Source: Endothia cerciana (taxonomy: Eukaryota; Ascomycota; Sordariomycetes; Diaporthales; Cryphonectriaceae). From it: a stretch of DNA of 64,000 nt. Where the stretch lies: positions 1 through 64,000 of the forward strand of contig JALRMH010000023.1 in the NCBI GenBank assembly GCA_026119935.1. Direction: 5' to 3'. A program made the position numbers and the translations under genes. This document shows, piece after piece, positions 55,596 to 64,000 of this stretch (position 1 is its first letter; the number at the start of each line of letters is the position of its first letter). The notes beneath the pieces were generated by a model. That model did no database searches and was not told the origin of the DNA. It saw only the letters and a program-made list of their open reading frames with translations.

Positions 55596-56648
55596 ATGGC
55601 AATGCCTCCTAAGCCCGCTCACGCTACCTCCAGGGAGCAGCATACCGCTTTGCTGCGACAGAAGCTCGCCGCCGCCCGCCGGAGTGTCGCGCCCGCGAGC
55701 CGGATGAATCCCAGCGCGCCTGATTCCCGGCCAGGCGCTCAGTCGGCCACGACCACCGCCACCGGTGCCATGGCGCAGCCCACTGCAGGCCCTGCTGTGT
55801 CTGCACCCAAGACCGACCACGGTGCCGCCCGTCCAACCGGATCTGGCGACGGCCACCGCGGCCCGAGGCAGCCCGGCTTCGATGCCTCCGCGAGGGTCTG
55901 GCTGAACTACGAGTCTCGCCGCCGCGGCTTCAAGCCAGAGTTCCGCGTCACCGAAGACGACGGCCGCTTCCAGTACAATGTCGTTGTGGATGGTGTGGTC
56001 GTCGAGGGCAACCTGTGGTCCAGCGACGAACGGGGCGCCAGGGCGTACACGGCCATCAAGGCAGAAAAGCTTGTGCGCACGTGGCCTCTTGCCGCCGTGG
56101 CCGCTGCCACTGAGAACCATCTCGTCCCTGCAGCCAGCCGCGCTGTCGGCGACCCCACGCGTCGCAGCCGGGACCGGGGGGACCACGGACGGAAGAGCAA
56201 GGACGATGCACCACCAGGTCCTAGCCGCGCTGTAGACATGAGCGACCCCGCCCAGGCGCGTGCCTTTGTGGAGGGCTTCCAGATGGGGCAGCGGGCGGCC
56301 ATGCGGGATGGTGGCCGCGCCTCACACGACGGCCGCACCTCCTCCCGTGTCGATGGCGGCCACAAGAGGCCCCGACGGTCCCGATCGCGATCTCGTTCCC
56401 AGGGCTCGAAGCGGCGCTGCCACCGCGACCCCGAATCCCCGGATCGCGGACACAGTTCCCGCCCGGAGGGAAAGCGGGAGGGGCTGTCTCGGCAACAACA
56501 TGGCCATCGCCATGTCCCCAGCCTGCGCTCGGCCGATAGCTACCGTCCTGCGTACGGTCCTGCTTCGCCCCCTCCTGCTTCGCCCCGCCCTGCCTTGCAG
56601 GAGAATCGAGGTCGTCTGGACCAAGAACGATTACGACTGAGAGGATAA
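55596..56648 (+). CDS. RS-rich protein with a dsRNA-binding-like segment, 350 aa
   Basis: ATG 55596 (MAMPPKPAHATSREQHTALL) gives 350 aa in one exon. About residues 100-170 read as a compact domain: RVWLNYESRRRGFKPEFRVTE, then FQYNVVVDGVVVEGN and ARAYTAIKAEKLV, an alpha-beta-beta-beta-alpha pattern like a double-stranded RNA-binding domain. The C-terminal half is rich in Arg-Ser/Asp pairs (RRSRSRSRSQGSKRR), like RS domains of splicing proteins. The predicted role is RNA-related and nuclear, by inference only. The frame is open upstream to ATG 55368 through a poly-G run, which would add an unlikely Gly-rich start, so I used the later ATG. Confidence 0.6.
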   Translation: MAMPPKPAHATSREQHTALLRQKLAAARRSVAPASRMNPSAPDSRPGAQSATTTATGAMAQPTAGPAVSAPKTDHGAARPTGSGDGHRGPRQPGFDASARVWLNYESRRRGFKPEFRVTEDDGRFQYNVVVDGVVVEGNLWSSDERGARAYTAIKAEKLVRTWPLAAVAAATENHLVPAASRAVGDPTRRSRDRGDHGRKSKDDAPPGPSRAVDMSDPAQARAFVEGFQMGQRAAMRDGGRASHDGRTSSRVDGGHKRPRRSRSRSRSQGSKRRCHRDPESPDRGHSSRPEGKREGLSRQQHGHRHVPSLRSADSYRPAYGPASPPPASPRPALQENRGRLDQERLRLRG

Positions 56649-57490
56649 AGTGTGTAGGATAGTTTCCAGGGTAGCGAGCAGCCCCTTCCGGGTTATTAGG
56701 TCGCTGTTCGCGAGATTAGATCGATGAACTACGGTCTAGACTTGTTCATGTATGGCGTACCTCCTTCCCTCGGTTTGAGTACTTGGGATATCTCCCAGAA
56801 GGTTTCCCCATGGGCGAACCTTATGGTAGTTGTCCTCTCTCTCTCTCTCTCTGGGCCGCCCACGCGCGGGTGACCCCTTGCAAAAGCAGTTTCTCTTGTG
56901 ATGTCTGAACCTTGCTGGGTCGGTTCTGCGCTTCTATCTCAATACCTTAGACCAGCATGATAGGCTTGTTTGCCAGCCACATCGAGCCAGGTGGTCTGCA
57001 TGATGAGATAACACGGTTGTAAATCGACGGACCGCCGACTAACAGGCTCTCTTAGTGTAGATCATTCTGCGACTGTTAGTTTGTATTATAAAAGTGTATT
57101 CTCTCGAGCGGCATGTTCTCGTGATGTGAAACGGTGTGTATCGCCCTCTATAGTTATAGTCTGTACGATACCTTTGTCTATGTAAACACTGAGGCATGCG
57201 GAAGGCAGGGATTCTCGAGCCTGGTCGTTCTTTGTCGCACCCGGAATGCGCTACTGTAGCGGGCCGTCAGGGATGAAGATCGATCTAAAGGTCCATGACG
57301 CAAGGTACCAAGATCGGAGAGATCTGGGGAGAAGAGGTGTACCAGATCCTGCGCATGGCCTGGCCCTAGGATATTGGTTTGAATCCCGAATCCCCTAGGG
57401 CTAACGAGCTGCTATGGAATGTGAGTCTGTCTGTAGGCGTCCCAGTCTTCTTCCTCCTCCACCCGTCTCTTACGTCTCTCCTCCGCACTC
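56649..57490. other. intergenic region
   Basis: About 840 bp with a CT repeat near 56836-56851. It holds the photolyase promoter. No gene is seen. Confidence 0.4.
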
Positions 57491-59530
57491 ATGCGCGTCT
57501 TGTGTATGAGTCTCTCGCGCTGGTTCTCCTCCTCGTCACCTCGCTCAGTGGGCGTCGGAAGGCAGTTACTCTCTTGTCAAGTCGCCAACATGTCTTCCAA
57601 GCGCAAGGCCCCGGCCAACAACGGCGCCGCGTCCAAGAAGGCCAAGACCTCGTCCCTCACCGAGCCCCACCCCTTCCACAAGGAGGCCGAGGAACATGGC
57701 ATCGTGCTGCGGAAGTACTACCCCCACGAGATGAGCAACGCCCGCGCCCTAGGCTACAACGAGAACAGGTTGCCGCGGCCCATCGAGCAGCTACAGGCTG
57801 CCCAGCAGGAGACAGCCGCAGCTCGCAGGGCGGCCCGGGTTGGCGACGCCGTCGTGCACTGGTTCAAGATGGACCTGCGAACGGCGGACAACGCGGCGCT
57901 CTCCATGGCCTCCGCCAAGGCGAAGGGGGCCGGCGTGCCGCTCATCGGGTTGTATGTGGTCAGCCCACAGGACTGGGAGGCTCATTTCACGGCCCCTATC
58001 CGCATCGACTTTACGACGCGGACTCTCGAGGTGCTGAGGGCGGATCTGGAGAAGTTAGATATCCCGTTACACATCGAGACGGTAGAGAGGCGTAAGGATG
58101 TCCCGGCGAGGATCGCGACTCTGCTGGAGGAGTGGGGCGCGAACTATCTGTTTGCCAACATAGAGTACGAGGTCGATGAATTGCGGCGCGAGGCGCATAT
58201 CGTGAGATTGCTGGCGGAGAAGGACATGGCATTCGAGGTCGTCCACGACACGTGCGTGGTGCCGCCGAGCAAGCTGACGACCGGCGCGGGAAGACAGTAC
58301 GCCGTCTATTCTCCCTGGTTCCGCTCTTGGGTAGCTCATATCCACAAGAACCTAGAGTTACTAGAGGAGTTTGCGGCACCGGCGAGGAATCCCGAAGTGG
58401 CGCGCAGGAAATTTGGAAGAATATTTGGCGGCAGCATACCGGAGGCGCCGGCTAGCAAGAGGCTTTCGGCGGAGGTTGGGAAGAGATATCATGCTCTCTG
58501 GCCGGCCGGAGAGCACGAGGCACACAAGCGGCTTGGGACATTCTGCGAAGAGAAGATTGGCGCGTATGGTGCAAAGCGCAATTTTCCGGCGGACAACGGC
58601 ACCTCGTCGCTCTCGGTCCATCTCGCCAGCGGCACCCTCAGCGCGAGGGCGTGTGTCAGGGCGGCGAGAGATGTTAATTCGACGAAGAAGCTGGACGGTG
58701 GCAGCCAGGGGATCCAGACGTGGATCAGCGAGGTGGCGTGGCGGGATTTCTACAAGCATGTATTAGTGAACTGGCCATACGTCTGGTAAGTGCAGTTCCG
58801 TCGTAGCTGAGGGGGCCATCCCGGCCACGAGGTATGCGAAACAAAGCTGACGAGGCGATACAGCATGAACAAGCCCTTCAAGCCCCAGTACTCCAATATT
58901 GAGTGGTCTTACGATAAAGAACACTTCACGGCCTGGGCCCAGGGGCGGACAGGCTTTCCCATCGTCGATGCCGCCAGTAAGTACCTGTCTCCCTGACGGA
59001 GATCCTACTGCTGCAACGTCTTACTGCCCTCCCTCCCCCCCCCCCCCTTCTCGAGAGACCCTTCGCTTGCAGGACACTGACCGTTCAACGTGGAAGTGAG
59101 ACAGGTACAGCACATGGGCTGGATGCACAACCGCTGCAGGATGATTGTGGCCTCCTTTCTGTGCAAGGACCTCCTCCTCGACTGGCGCATGGGCGAGCGG
59201 TTCTTCATGGAGAACCTCATCGACGGCGACTTCGCCTCCAACAACGGTGGCTGGGGCTTCTCCGCGTCTGTCGGCGTAGACCCTCAGCCGTACTTCCGGG
59301 TCTTCAACCCGCTGCTGCAAAGTGAGAAGTTCGACGCGGACGGGGAGTACATCCGCAAGTGGATCCCCGAGCTGAGGGAGGTCAAGGGCAAGGCCATTCA
59401 CGATCCGTACGGGCGAGGGGCGGCGGCGACGGCGAAGAAGGGAGGGTATCCGAAGGCGATTGTCGAACACAAGGGCTGCCGGGAGAGGGCGCTGGCGGCG
59501 TACAAGAAGGGCATCACCGCTGAGATGTAG
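57491..59530 (+). CDS. phr1: CPD photolyase (class I), 580 or 613 aa
   Basis: Three exons in phase: first exon to 58785, then 58864-58976 and 59097-59530. From ATG 57590 the protein has 580 aa; an in-frame ATG at 57491 adds 33 residues. AVVHWFKMDLRTADNAAL starts the antenna-cofactor domain. The FAD/DNA-binding half has QTWISEVAWRDFYKHVL, then YVCMNKPFKPQYSNIEW, GRTGFPIVDAAMRQV, GWMHNRCRM and DFASNNGGWGFSASVG, all class I CPD photolyase signatures. It uses light to split cyclobutane pyrimidine dimers. Residues MSSKRKAP...SKKAKTS form a bipartite nuclear signal, while the 57491 extension is Arg/Ser-rich without acidic residues, like a mitochondrial presequence. Annotated here from the upstream start; either could be used. 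Confidence 0.95.
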
Positions 59531-59788
59531 ACGTGCCTGAGAGGGGATGATATCCATAGGAGAGGAAAGCAGGTGTCTTAGGGCAGAGAGCTCCGGTCCT
59601 TGATCATGGCGGCCAGCCGTGGGCATCTTCTCTTCAGCCTCCATTCCTCCAATTTACACCCTGCCCATCAGTTGTTGGCCCCTCCCTCCTGGGCATCACG
59701 CCTTTCAGCAAACAAATCTCGTACAAGTCTCAAGGTCGACACCACCACCACGACCAGCACAGCACAGCCTCGCTCTGTCAGCGCGACC

Positions 59789-60667
59789 ATGGACCGCAAG
59801 CGACCTGCCGGTGTGTTCATCAAGCCCGACCCGGAAGCCGAGCGCGTCAAGGGGGAGAGCGGTGGTCGCTTCGATCTGTCTGCCGTCCCGTCGATGGCTG
59901 CTGCAGCTCGGTCCCCCCCCCCCCCCGTGCCTGTCAAGTCTGAGAGTGGCCATGATGCACGCGATCGCAAGCCATTGGGCCCGGTAGGTCGAACTCATCA
60001 AACCACCCAGCCTGTCCATCCGCACTACAGTGCGATGATCGCCGTGGACTATGCGTGTCACCCCTCCTCACCTCTGGTGCCTTTGAGCTGATTGTTCTGC
60101 CCTGACCAGACTCCCGATTTCGGTGGCACCTCCAATAGGAGCAAGAAACAACGGCCCTACGGCAAGTCCATCCTAGTTCACCGTGACCGCGACTGGGTAC
60201 GAGCGCACTTCAACAGGGACAACATGGTCGTCGAGTTTACCGTCCATCGGGTCGTCAACGTTCAGCCGCCGTCGAGAAGGAGATCTTTCGGCGCCTCAAC
60301 AACGCCCACATGCATGTTGAGTCCCTCGAGGAGTGGGGCTTCATTGACCGCTTTTTGCACCAGTACAGTTGCTTAATGGTAAGTAGAGCATGTCCATCGT
60401 TCCCTGAGATGGTATTGACGTCAGGACCAGTGCGACCCCTTCACTCCTTTGAACGTCGAGGTCGGGGGGAACTATGCCTGGGTAAACAGGAGAATAGCCT
60501 GCTTCCTGCCCGGTTCCCCCGCTGTCGTGGAGTTCGAGTATCAGGTGGGAGTACAGTCAAAGACAAGGGATACATACGCCGGTGCACAGGGCCCAGGGGC
60601 GAAGATGGGACGTCTGGAACTCAAGGCCCAGGGCGGTGAGAAGAAGGTCCTGCCCGTTCGACAGTAG
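59789..60667 (+). CDS. hypothetical protein, four exons, 207 aa
   Basis: Exons 59789-59983, 60110-60182, 60266-60378 and 60425-60667 all join in phase. The protein starts MDRKRPAGVFIKPDPEAERVK, with lysine in a possible SUMO site (IKPD and VKGE). The last two exons encode an ordered domain: AVEKEIFRRLNNAHMHVESLEEW, then FIDRFLHQYSCLMDQCDPF and VEVGGNYAWVNRRIACFLPG. I do not recognise it. Intron 2 is the least certain (donor GTGACC, acceptor GTTCAG), chosen because it is the only join that links the two open frames. Without it a frameshift would be needed. No signal peptide. It follows the photolyase by 260 bp on the same strand. Confidence 0.6.
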
Positions 60668-63218
60668 ACCGTGAGCTGCGGAACTGGACATCAATAGTGC
60701 ATCGTGTACTCTCGATTGTGTTTTCAGGTTTTTTTGATCGTACGGATTGCTCGCAGGTAGCTAGATGTACGCTCGAAATAGTGCTGCCGGTCTGTTGTAT
60801 CAGACATACAACCCTGGCCACACCGCACGTGAACTTGATGTTTAGAGTGCTGCCCTCCTCGCACTGAGCATGAGATATAACATCAAGCGTCTTTCTGAGA
60901 TCCCCAGGGGCTGCTGGTCCTTTTCCTCAGGGTAAATCATGGTCATTCGTGGCAAAACCGCTTCGGGCTCCGCGGGGGAGGAGGTGCTGGCTCCAGCGCT
61001 CACCTACGCAACCGTGAAGACTTCAGGCGTGGCGAAATGCAGACCGCAGCCCTATCAGATCTCGAATCAGGATGAGAAGGGCTCAAGAAGTTTGGTACAA
61101 AACGGACCATAGACCTCCGCACAACCGGATTTGTTTCACGGTCGAGTCATACGGGCTGTCTGTCGAGTCGTGCACGTCTGAAACGTGTACATGGTGTTGA
61201 GACAGCATGAGTGGAGCGCGAACCCAGGCCCCAAGGGAGCCGCACCGGCAGCAATAGACTGAGCACGAAGACGAAATCATAAATACCGACCACATCCTCT
61301 GCTTGTAACCTCGGGCCCCGCTGGTCTGTCCTGCAGCTCCCTCGCCTCCCGCCCCCCCCCCGGAGCTCGCGCCCCTCGATGCACACCACGCCTGTCAAGC
61401 CATGACAGCCAGCTTCAATACAACAGGTCTCGCCCTGCCAAAAGCCTGTTCATTACTTGGCATAGCGACATCCGACAAGCACGCACAAGGCATCGAGGGG
61501 CCACCAGAAGCCACGTTCTCAGTTCCGCCGCTGACACTCTCCGCCTCCCCTGTTGCGGACCCCGCGGCGTCGAGCTTCGAGAGCGACCGCGCGTTCCGCA
61601 TATCCCTCGAGGTGCCCCCTGCTCCCCTCTTCGGGTACCTGAGAATGCGTCGAGCGCGCCCCCCCCCCCCGTCTCCGCCGTCTGAGCTTTCATCCCTGCC
61701 GCCGAGGGCCCTTTACGGAGCAGCAAGAGCTCAGCCGGCGTCGAGATGACCGTCCGTCCGACCTCCGCTGGAAGAAACGCGCACGGCCTGGAAGCGGTCG
61801 CAGTCAGTCGTCAGAGCGCCCTGCTCCGTCTGGTTCCCGCTGGAAGACCTCGTGCGCGCGTCTGGAAGCGGAGCCCCCTGTATTGTTCACACATAAGACA
61901 ATACGGATTCCCCCAAAGAAATTTGGACGTCGACGCCCGTCCGTTCGACTATACCGCTGGAAGGCACGCACGAGACCGGAAGCGGGCCGTGGTCTGACGT
62001 CGAGACTTGGAGCTCTGTCAAGGTGGCCCGCTGAGGAGACCTCGTGCCCCGTCTGGAAGCGGTTCCTCATCATCAGACACATCGATAGAAGAAAAAGAAA
62101 GTCGAAACGTTGACGAACCCAAGACTGACTCCCGCTGGAAGACCTCACGCCCCCCGCACACCCCTCCCTCCGGGTCGGGCGCGGCGTGATCTGGAAGCGG
62201 TCGCAGTCAGGCTGGAAGATCCTCCGCCCTAGCTTTGACGGCCCTGCGCCCCGGCTGCCTATCTCAACGGGGGACCCGGTTGCCATGTTCGGTGGTGACG
62301 GGTCCGAGATAAGGAGTTCGTGTGCCGGGATGATGTTCCCAAGATCGAGACCGCGCGCCCCGCGGCAGCACCTTGGCTTTCCGCCGTGTGCCTCCCTCCC
62401 GCCACCGCGACCCGAGCTCCCGCACCACGCGGCGGTCGAGCGCAGAGGTAAGCGAGCGCCGAGGGAGGCCGGCCGATGAGCCCGCTGGGGTGGGACGCCG
62501 CGCAGGTCTCCTGGGAATGCAGTAGTGCTTCGCTGGGGTGTTGAGGATGTTGAACGAACAAGCCCTTCATAATGCCGAGAGTAGGGCGCTGGAGTTGGGA
62601 AAGCACCGCGGCAGGCCCGGGGCACGTCGATTTATCAGATGGTAGCCACGGGTTCTTGGCCGCGTTGTACCGGAAGTTTCGTGGAGGTTCTGTCGCTGCG
62701 AGGACTGTCCGTTCTCGTCAGGCGTTGCACATCATGGACGCCTCAAGGCTCGGTGTCGAAGCGCACAGGACCTCGGAAACAGGCTCCAGTATTCAACGGG
62801 GATGCTGCAGTGACAGTAGATTAGGCAACCGTCAATGATATGTCCTTAACCCCCTTGATCGATCTTGTCGTATTGTCGTATTTCACCTCGTCTGTGTGAT
62901 CCCTCAAATACAGTTCCGCCCGTGACCCGCCATCTCTGCTGTCCGCGTAGCACCAAGCTTTGACGTGCACAGATCCGGTCAAGACAGCGCTACGGCTCGT
63001 AGCCATGATATCGTGCTAGTACGACTGAACATGAACCACGAGGGCATCATTCAAGCCTGCTGCTGATTATTCTTCCCGTGTCTCTTGTGGAGGGAGTCCC
63101 ACCCGGACGCGCGTGGGTGGGTGGGTCTCGGGCACCCGCGTGCAGAAATTTTCTTCCACCACCTTGGCGATATAATCCTCCTTCTTCAAGGCTGCTTCAA
63201 CCAAAGCGTCTTCGAGGC
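60668..63218. other. gene-poor region with degenerate repeats
   Basis: About 2.5 kb. A frame at 61402-61749 (MTASFNTTGLALPKACSLL) is open but Pro-rich and without a domain. From 61765 to 62200 lies a family of CCGCT...AGCGG units. A long minus-strand frame over them is explained by the repeats. A C10 run lies near 61658. I support no gene here. Confidence 0.4.
61765..62200. repeat. five degenerate CCGCTGGAAG...CTGGAAGCGG units
   Basis: Units at 61765-61797, 61837-61871, 61954-61985, 62028-62062 and 62132-62200 each begin CCGCTG(G)AAG or a variant and end (CT)GGAAGCGG. The outer CCGCT/AGCGG bases are inverse complements. The core TGGAAG appears about ten times in 450 bp. The segment TGGAAGCGGTCGCAGTCAG occurs twice (about 61789 and 62192). 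Four units are 32-35 bp and the last is longer. Confidence 0.65.
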
Positions 63219-63255
63219 GCCCGGCTAGCTCAATCGGTAGAGCGTGAGACTCTTA

Positions 63256-63274
63256 CAGAGTTTCCGATTCTGAA
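63256..63274 (+). other. canonical tRNA-Lys intron (19 nt)
   Basis: Located one base 3' of the anticodon, as for tRNA introns cut by the SEN endonuclease. Excision gives the loop CTCTTAA. Confidence 0.8.
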
Positions 63275-63290
63275 ATCTCAAGGTTGTGGG

Positions 63291-63358
63291 GTATGTTATA
63301 CATAAACGGGTCCCATCGTGTGGTTCTATCATTATCCATGGTCTAACAACTCCTCCAG
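63291..63358 (+). other. intron-like insert in the T-arm of tRNA-Lys
   Basis: 68 bp, GTATGT at the 5' end, CTAAC 11 bases before the terminal AG, ending CCAG: the size and signals of the mRNA introns in this window. Because G flanks both ends, the boundary could slip by one base; only the GT-AG reading matches the consensus. Confidence 0.75.
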
Positions 63359-63378
63359 TTCGACCCCCACGTCGGGCT

Positions 63379-64000
63379 CAATTCCCGTCGATATCCGGTT
63401 ATTTCTTGCCATGTTCTCTTGTGTGTGCTTTATATTCGTTCATCCTCCTTGTTCCCAAAATGTATATAGCTGAAGCTCGAACAGATACTTCATACTGAGA
63501 GGAAATCTTTGTGTCGGGTTCCTGTCGACATGTGTGCATGGGACGCGCCCCCGGTGAAGGTTCGTCCAGGCGCCTTTCTTTTCTTTTCTTGTTTCAAAAA
63601 TTAAAAATTAAAAAAATAAGGAGAAGGAGGGGAAGAAAACTCCTGAAAAGAAGTACTTCTTATTTGGCGTTCGATCATGTGCTTAAACAGACCAAGGCCT
63701 TCAAAGTGATGATATGGATGAGTGAAGAAGTCGCTCTCGGGGATGCCCGACCACAGGACTGTGGCCAGCAGCGAGCCTTGTGAGCAACCTAGACTCTACA
63801 AGAGCACTAGAGCAGTCTAATTAAATGCCCATCCGGCCACCTTACACTGTTACTCGATCCGTTCGGGTCGCCGTAGGCGGGCGACCTTAGCTCTGTGATC
63901 ACCACAGCTCTTCCGTCGCCTCTCCTCAAGGCAAAGGGCAGAGGTTTCAGTATCGTAAACCGTATCCCTCTTGTCCTTCCTAGATCGACCTTGTAGAAGG
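63379..64000. other. right-edge region, no gene supported
   Basis: About 620 bp. T-rich then A-rich tracts lie at about 63577-63618. No frame with a domain is visible. The first run of four T is near 63580. Confidence 0.4.

Larger units (their letters stand above)
63219..63378 (+). tRNA. tRNA-Lys(CTT) with an anticodon-loop intron and a spliceosomal-like T-arm insert
   Basis: Acceptor GCCCGGC/GTCGGGC (one G-T), D-stem GCTC/GAGC, anticodon stem TGAGA/TCTCA, T-stem GTGGG/CCCAC, discriminator T. The anticodon CTT is at 63252-63254. Bases 63256-63274 (19 nt) sit after nucleotide 37, the canonical tRNA intron place. A second insert, 63291-63358 (68 nt), lies exactly between the 5' T-stem and the TTCGACC loop; it begins GTATGT, holds CTAAC at 63343-63347 and ends CCAG. 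With both removed, the mature sequence is nearly identical to eukaryotic tRNA-Lys(CTT). The insert cuts the B box after its GG, and no T4 run follows for about 200 bp. It could be a pseudogene, but every stem is intact. Confidence 0.85.

Noticed and set aside
60183..60265. Apparent frameshift between two open frames in the 59.8-60.7 kb gene
   Set aside because: An 83-bp intron with GT-AG ends and in-phase exons on both sides explains it without a frameshift, although the donor is not consensus.
61804..62625. 273-codon minus-strand frame
   Set aside because: Its length is explained by the GC-rich repeat units; there is no domain and no conserved start.

Overview
This is nuclear DNA of a filamentous ascomycete (Pezizomycotina, most like a Sordariomycete). 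The evidence is 22 spaced genes on both strands, many split by short GT-AG introns of about 40-110 bp, plus fungal families: ascomycete laccase, Zn2Cys6 regulator, SLX4, eS21, GH114 and CPD photolyase. No bacterial, viral or organellar signature is present. I worked out exon joins by hand from reading phase, GT/AG sites and family expectation; no alignment was run.

Layout. 0.7-9 kb: an unrecognised protein, a Ser/Thr protein kinase and a GH114 glycosidase. 9-33 kb: an accessory-looking block with an O-methyltransferase, a repeat-bearing gene-poor stretch, a small secreted protein, a three-domain laccase, a cytochrome P450, tRNA-Thr, a broken class II-type haem peroxidase, a polytopic TLC-like membrane protein, a long-tailed MFS transporter and a GH2 beta-mannosidase. 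The methyltransferase, laccase, P450, peroxidase and transporter look like tailoring or aromatic-chemistry functions, but no PKS, NRPS or terpene synthase lies in the window. 34-46 kb is housekeeping: an atypical Rab GTPase divergent from a probably peroxisomal HSD10-like dehydrogenase, ribosomal protein eS21 divergent from SLX4, a Nudix hydrolase and a second MFS transporter. 46-61 kb: an unrecognised basic protein, a Zn2Cys6 regulator, a D-2-hydroxyacid dehydrogenase, an RS-rich protein with a dsRBD-like segment, a CPD photolyase with a possible mitochondrial alternative start, and an unrecognised four-exon gene. 61-64 kb: degenerate repeats and a tRNA-Lys gene.

The most striking observation is that tRNA-Lys(CTT) at 63219-63378. 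Besides an ordinary 19-nt anticodon-loop intron, its T-arm is split exactly between the 5' T-stem and the TTCGACC loop by a 68-bp insert. The insert begins GTATGT, carries CTAAC near its 3' end and stops in CAG, the signature of a fungal spliceosomal intron. Removing both inserts restores a perfect cloverleaf. The insert also cuts the Pol III B box, and no T-run terminator lies close downstream. The other notable item is the peroxidase, which has lost both distal catalytic residues (Arg to Gln, His to Tyr) and carries an in-frame TAG.
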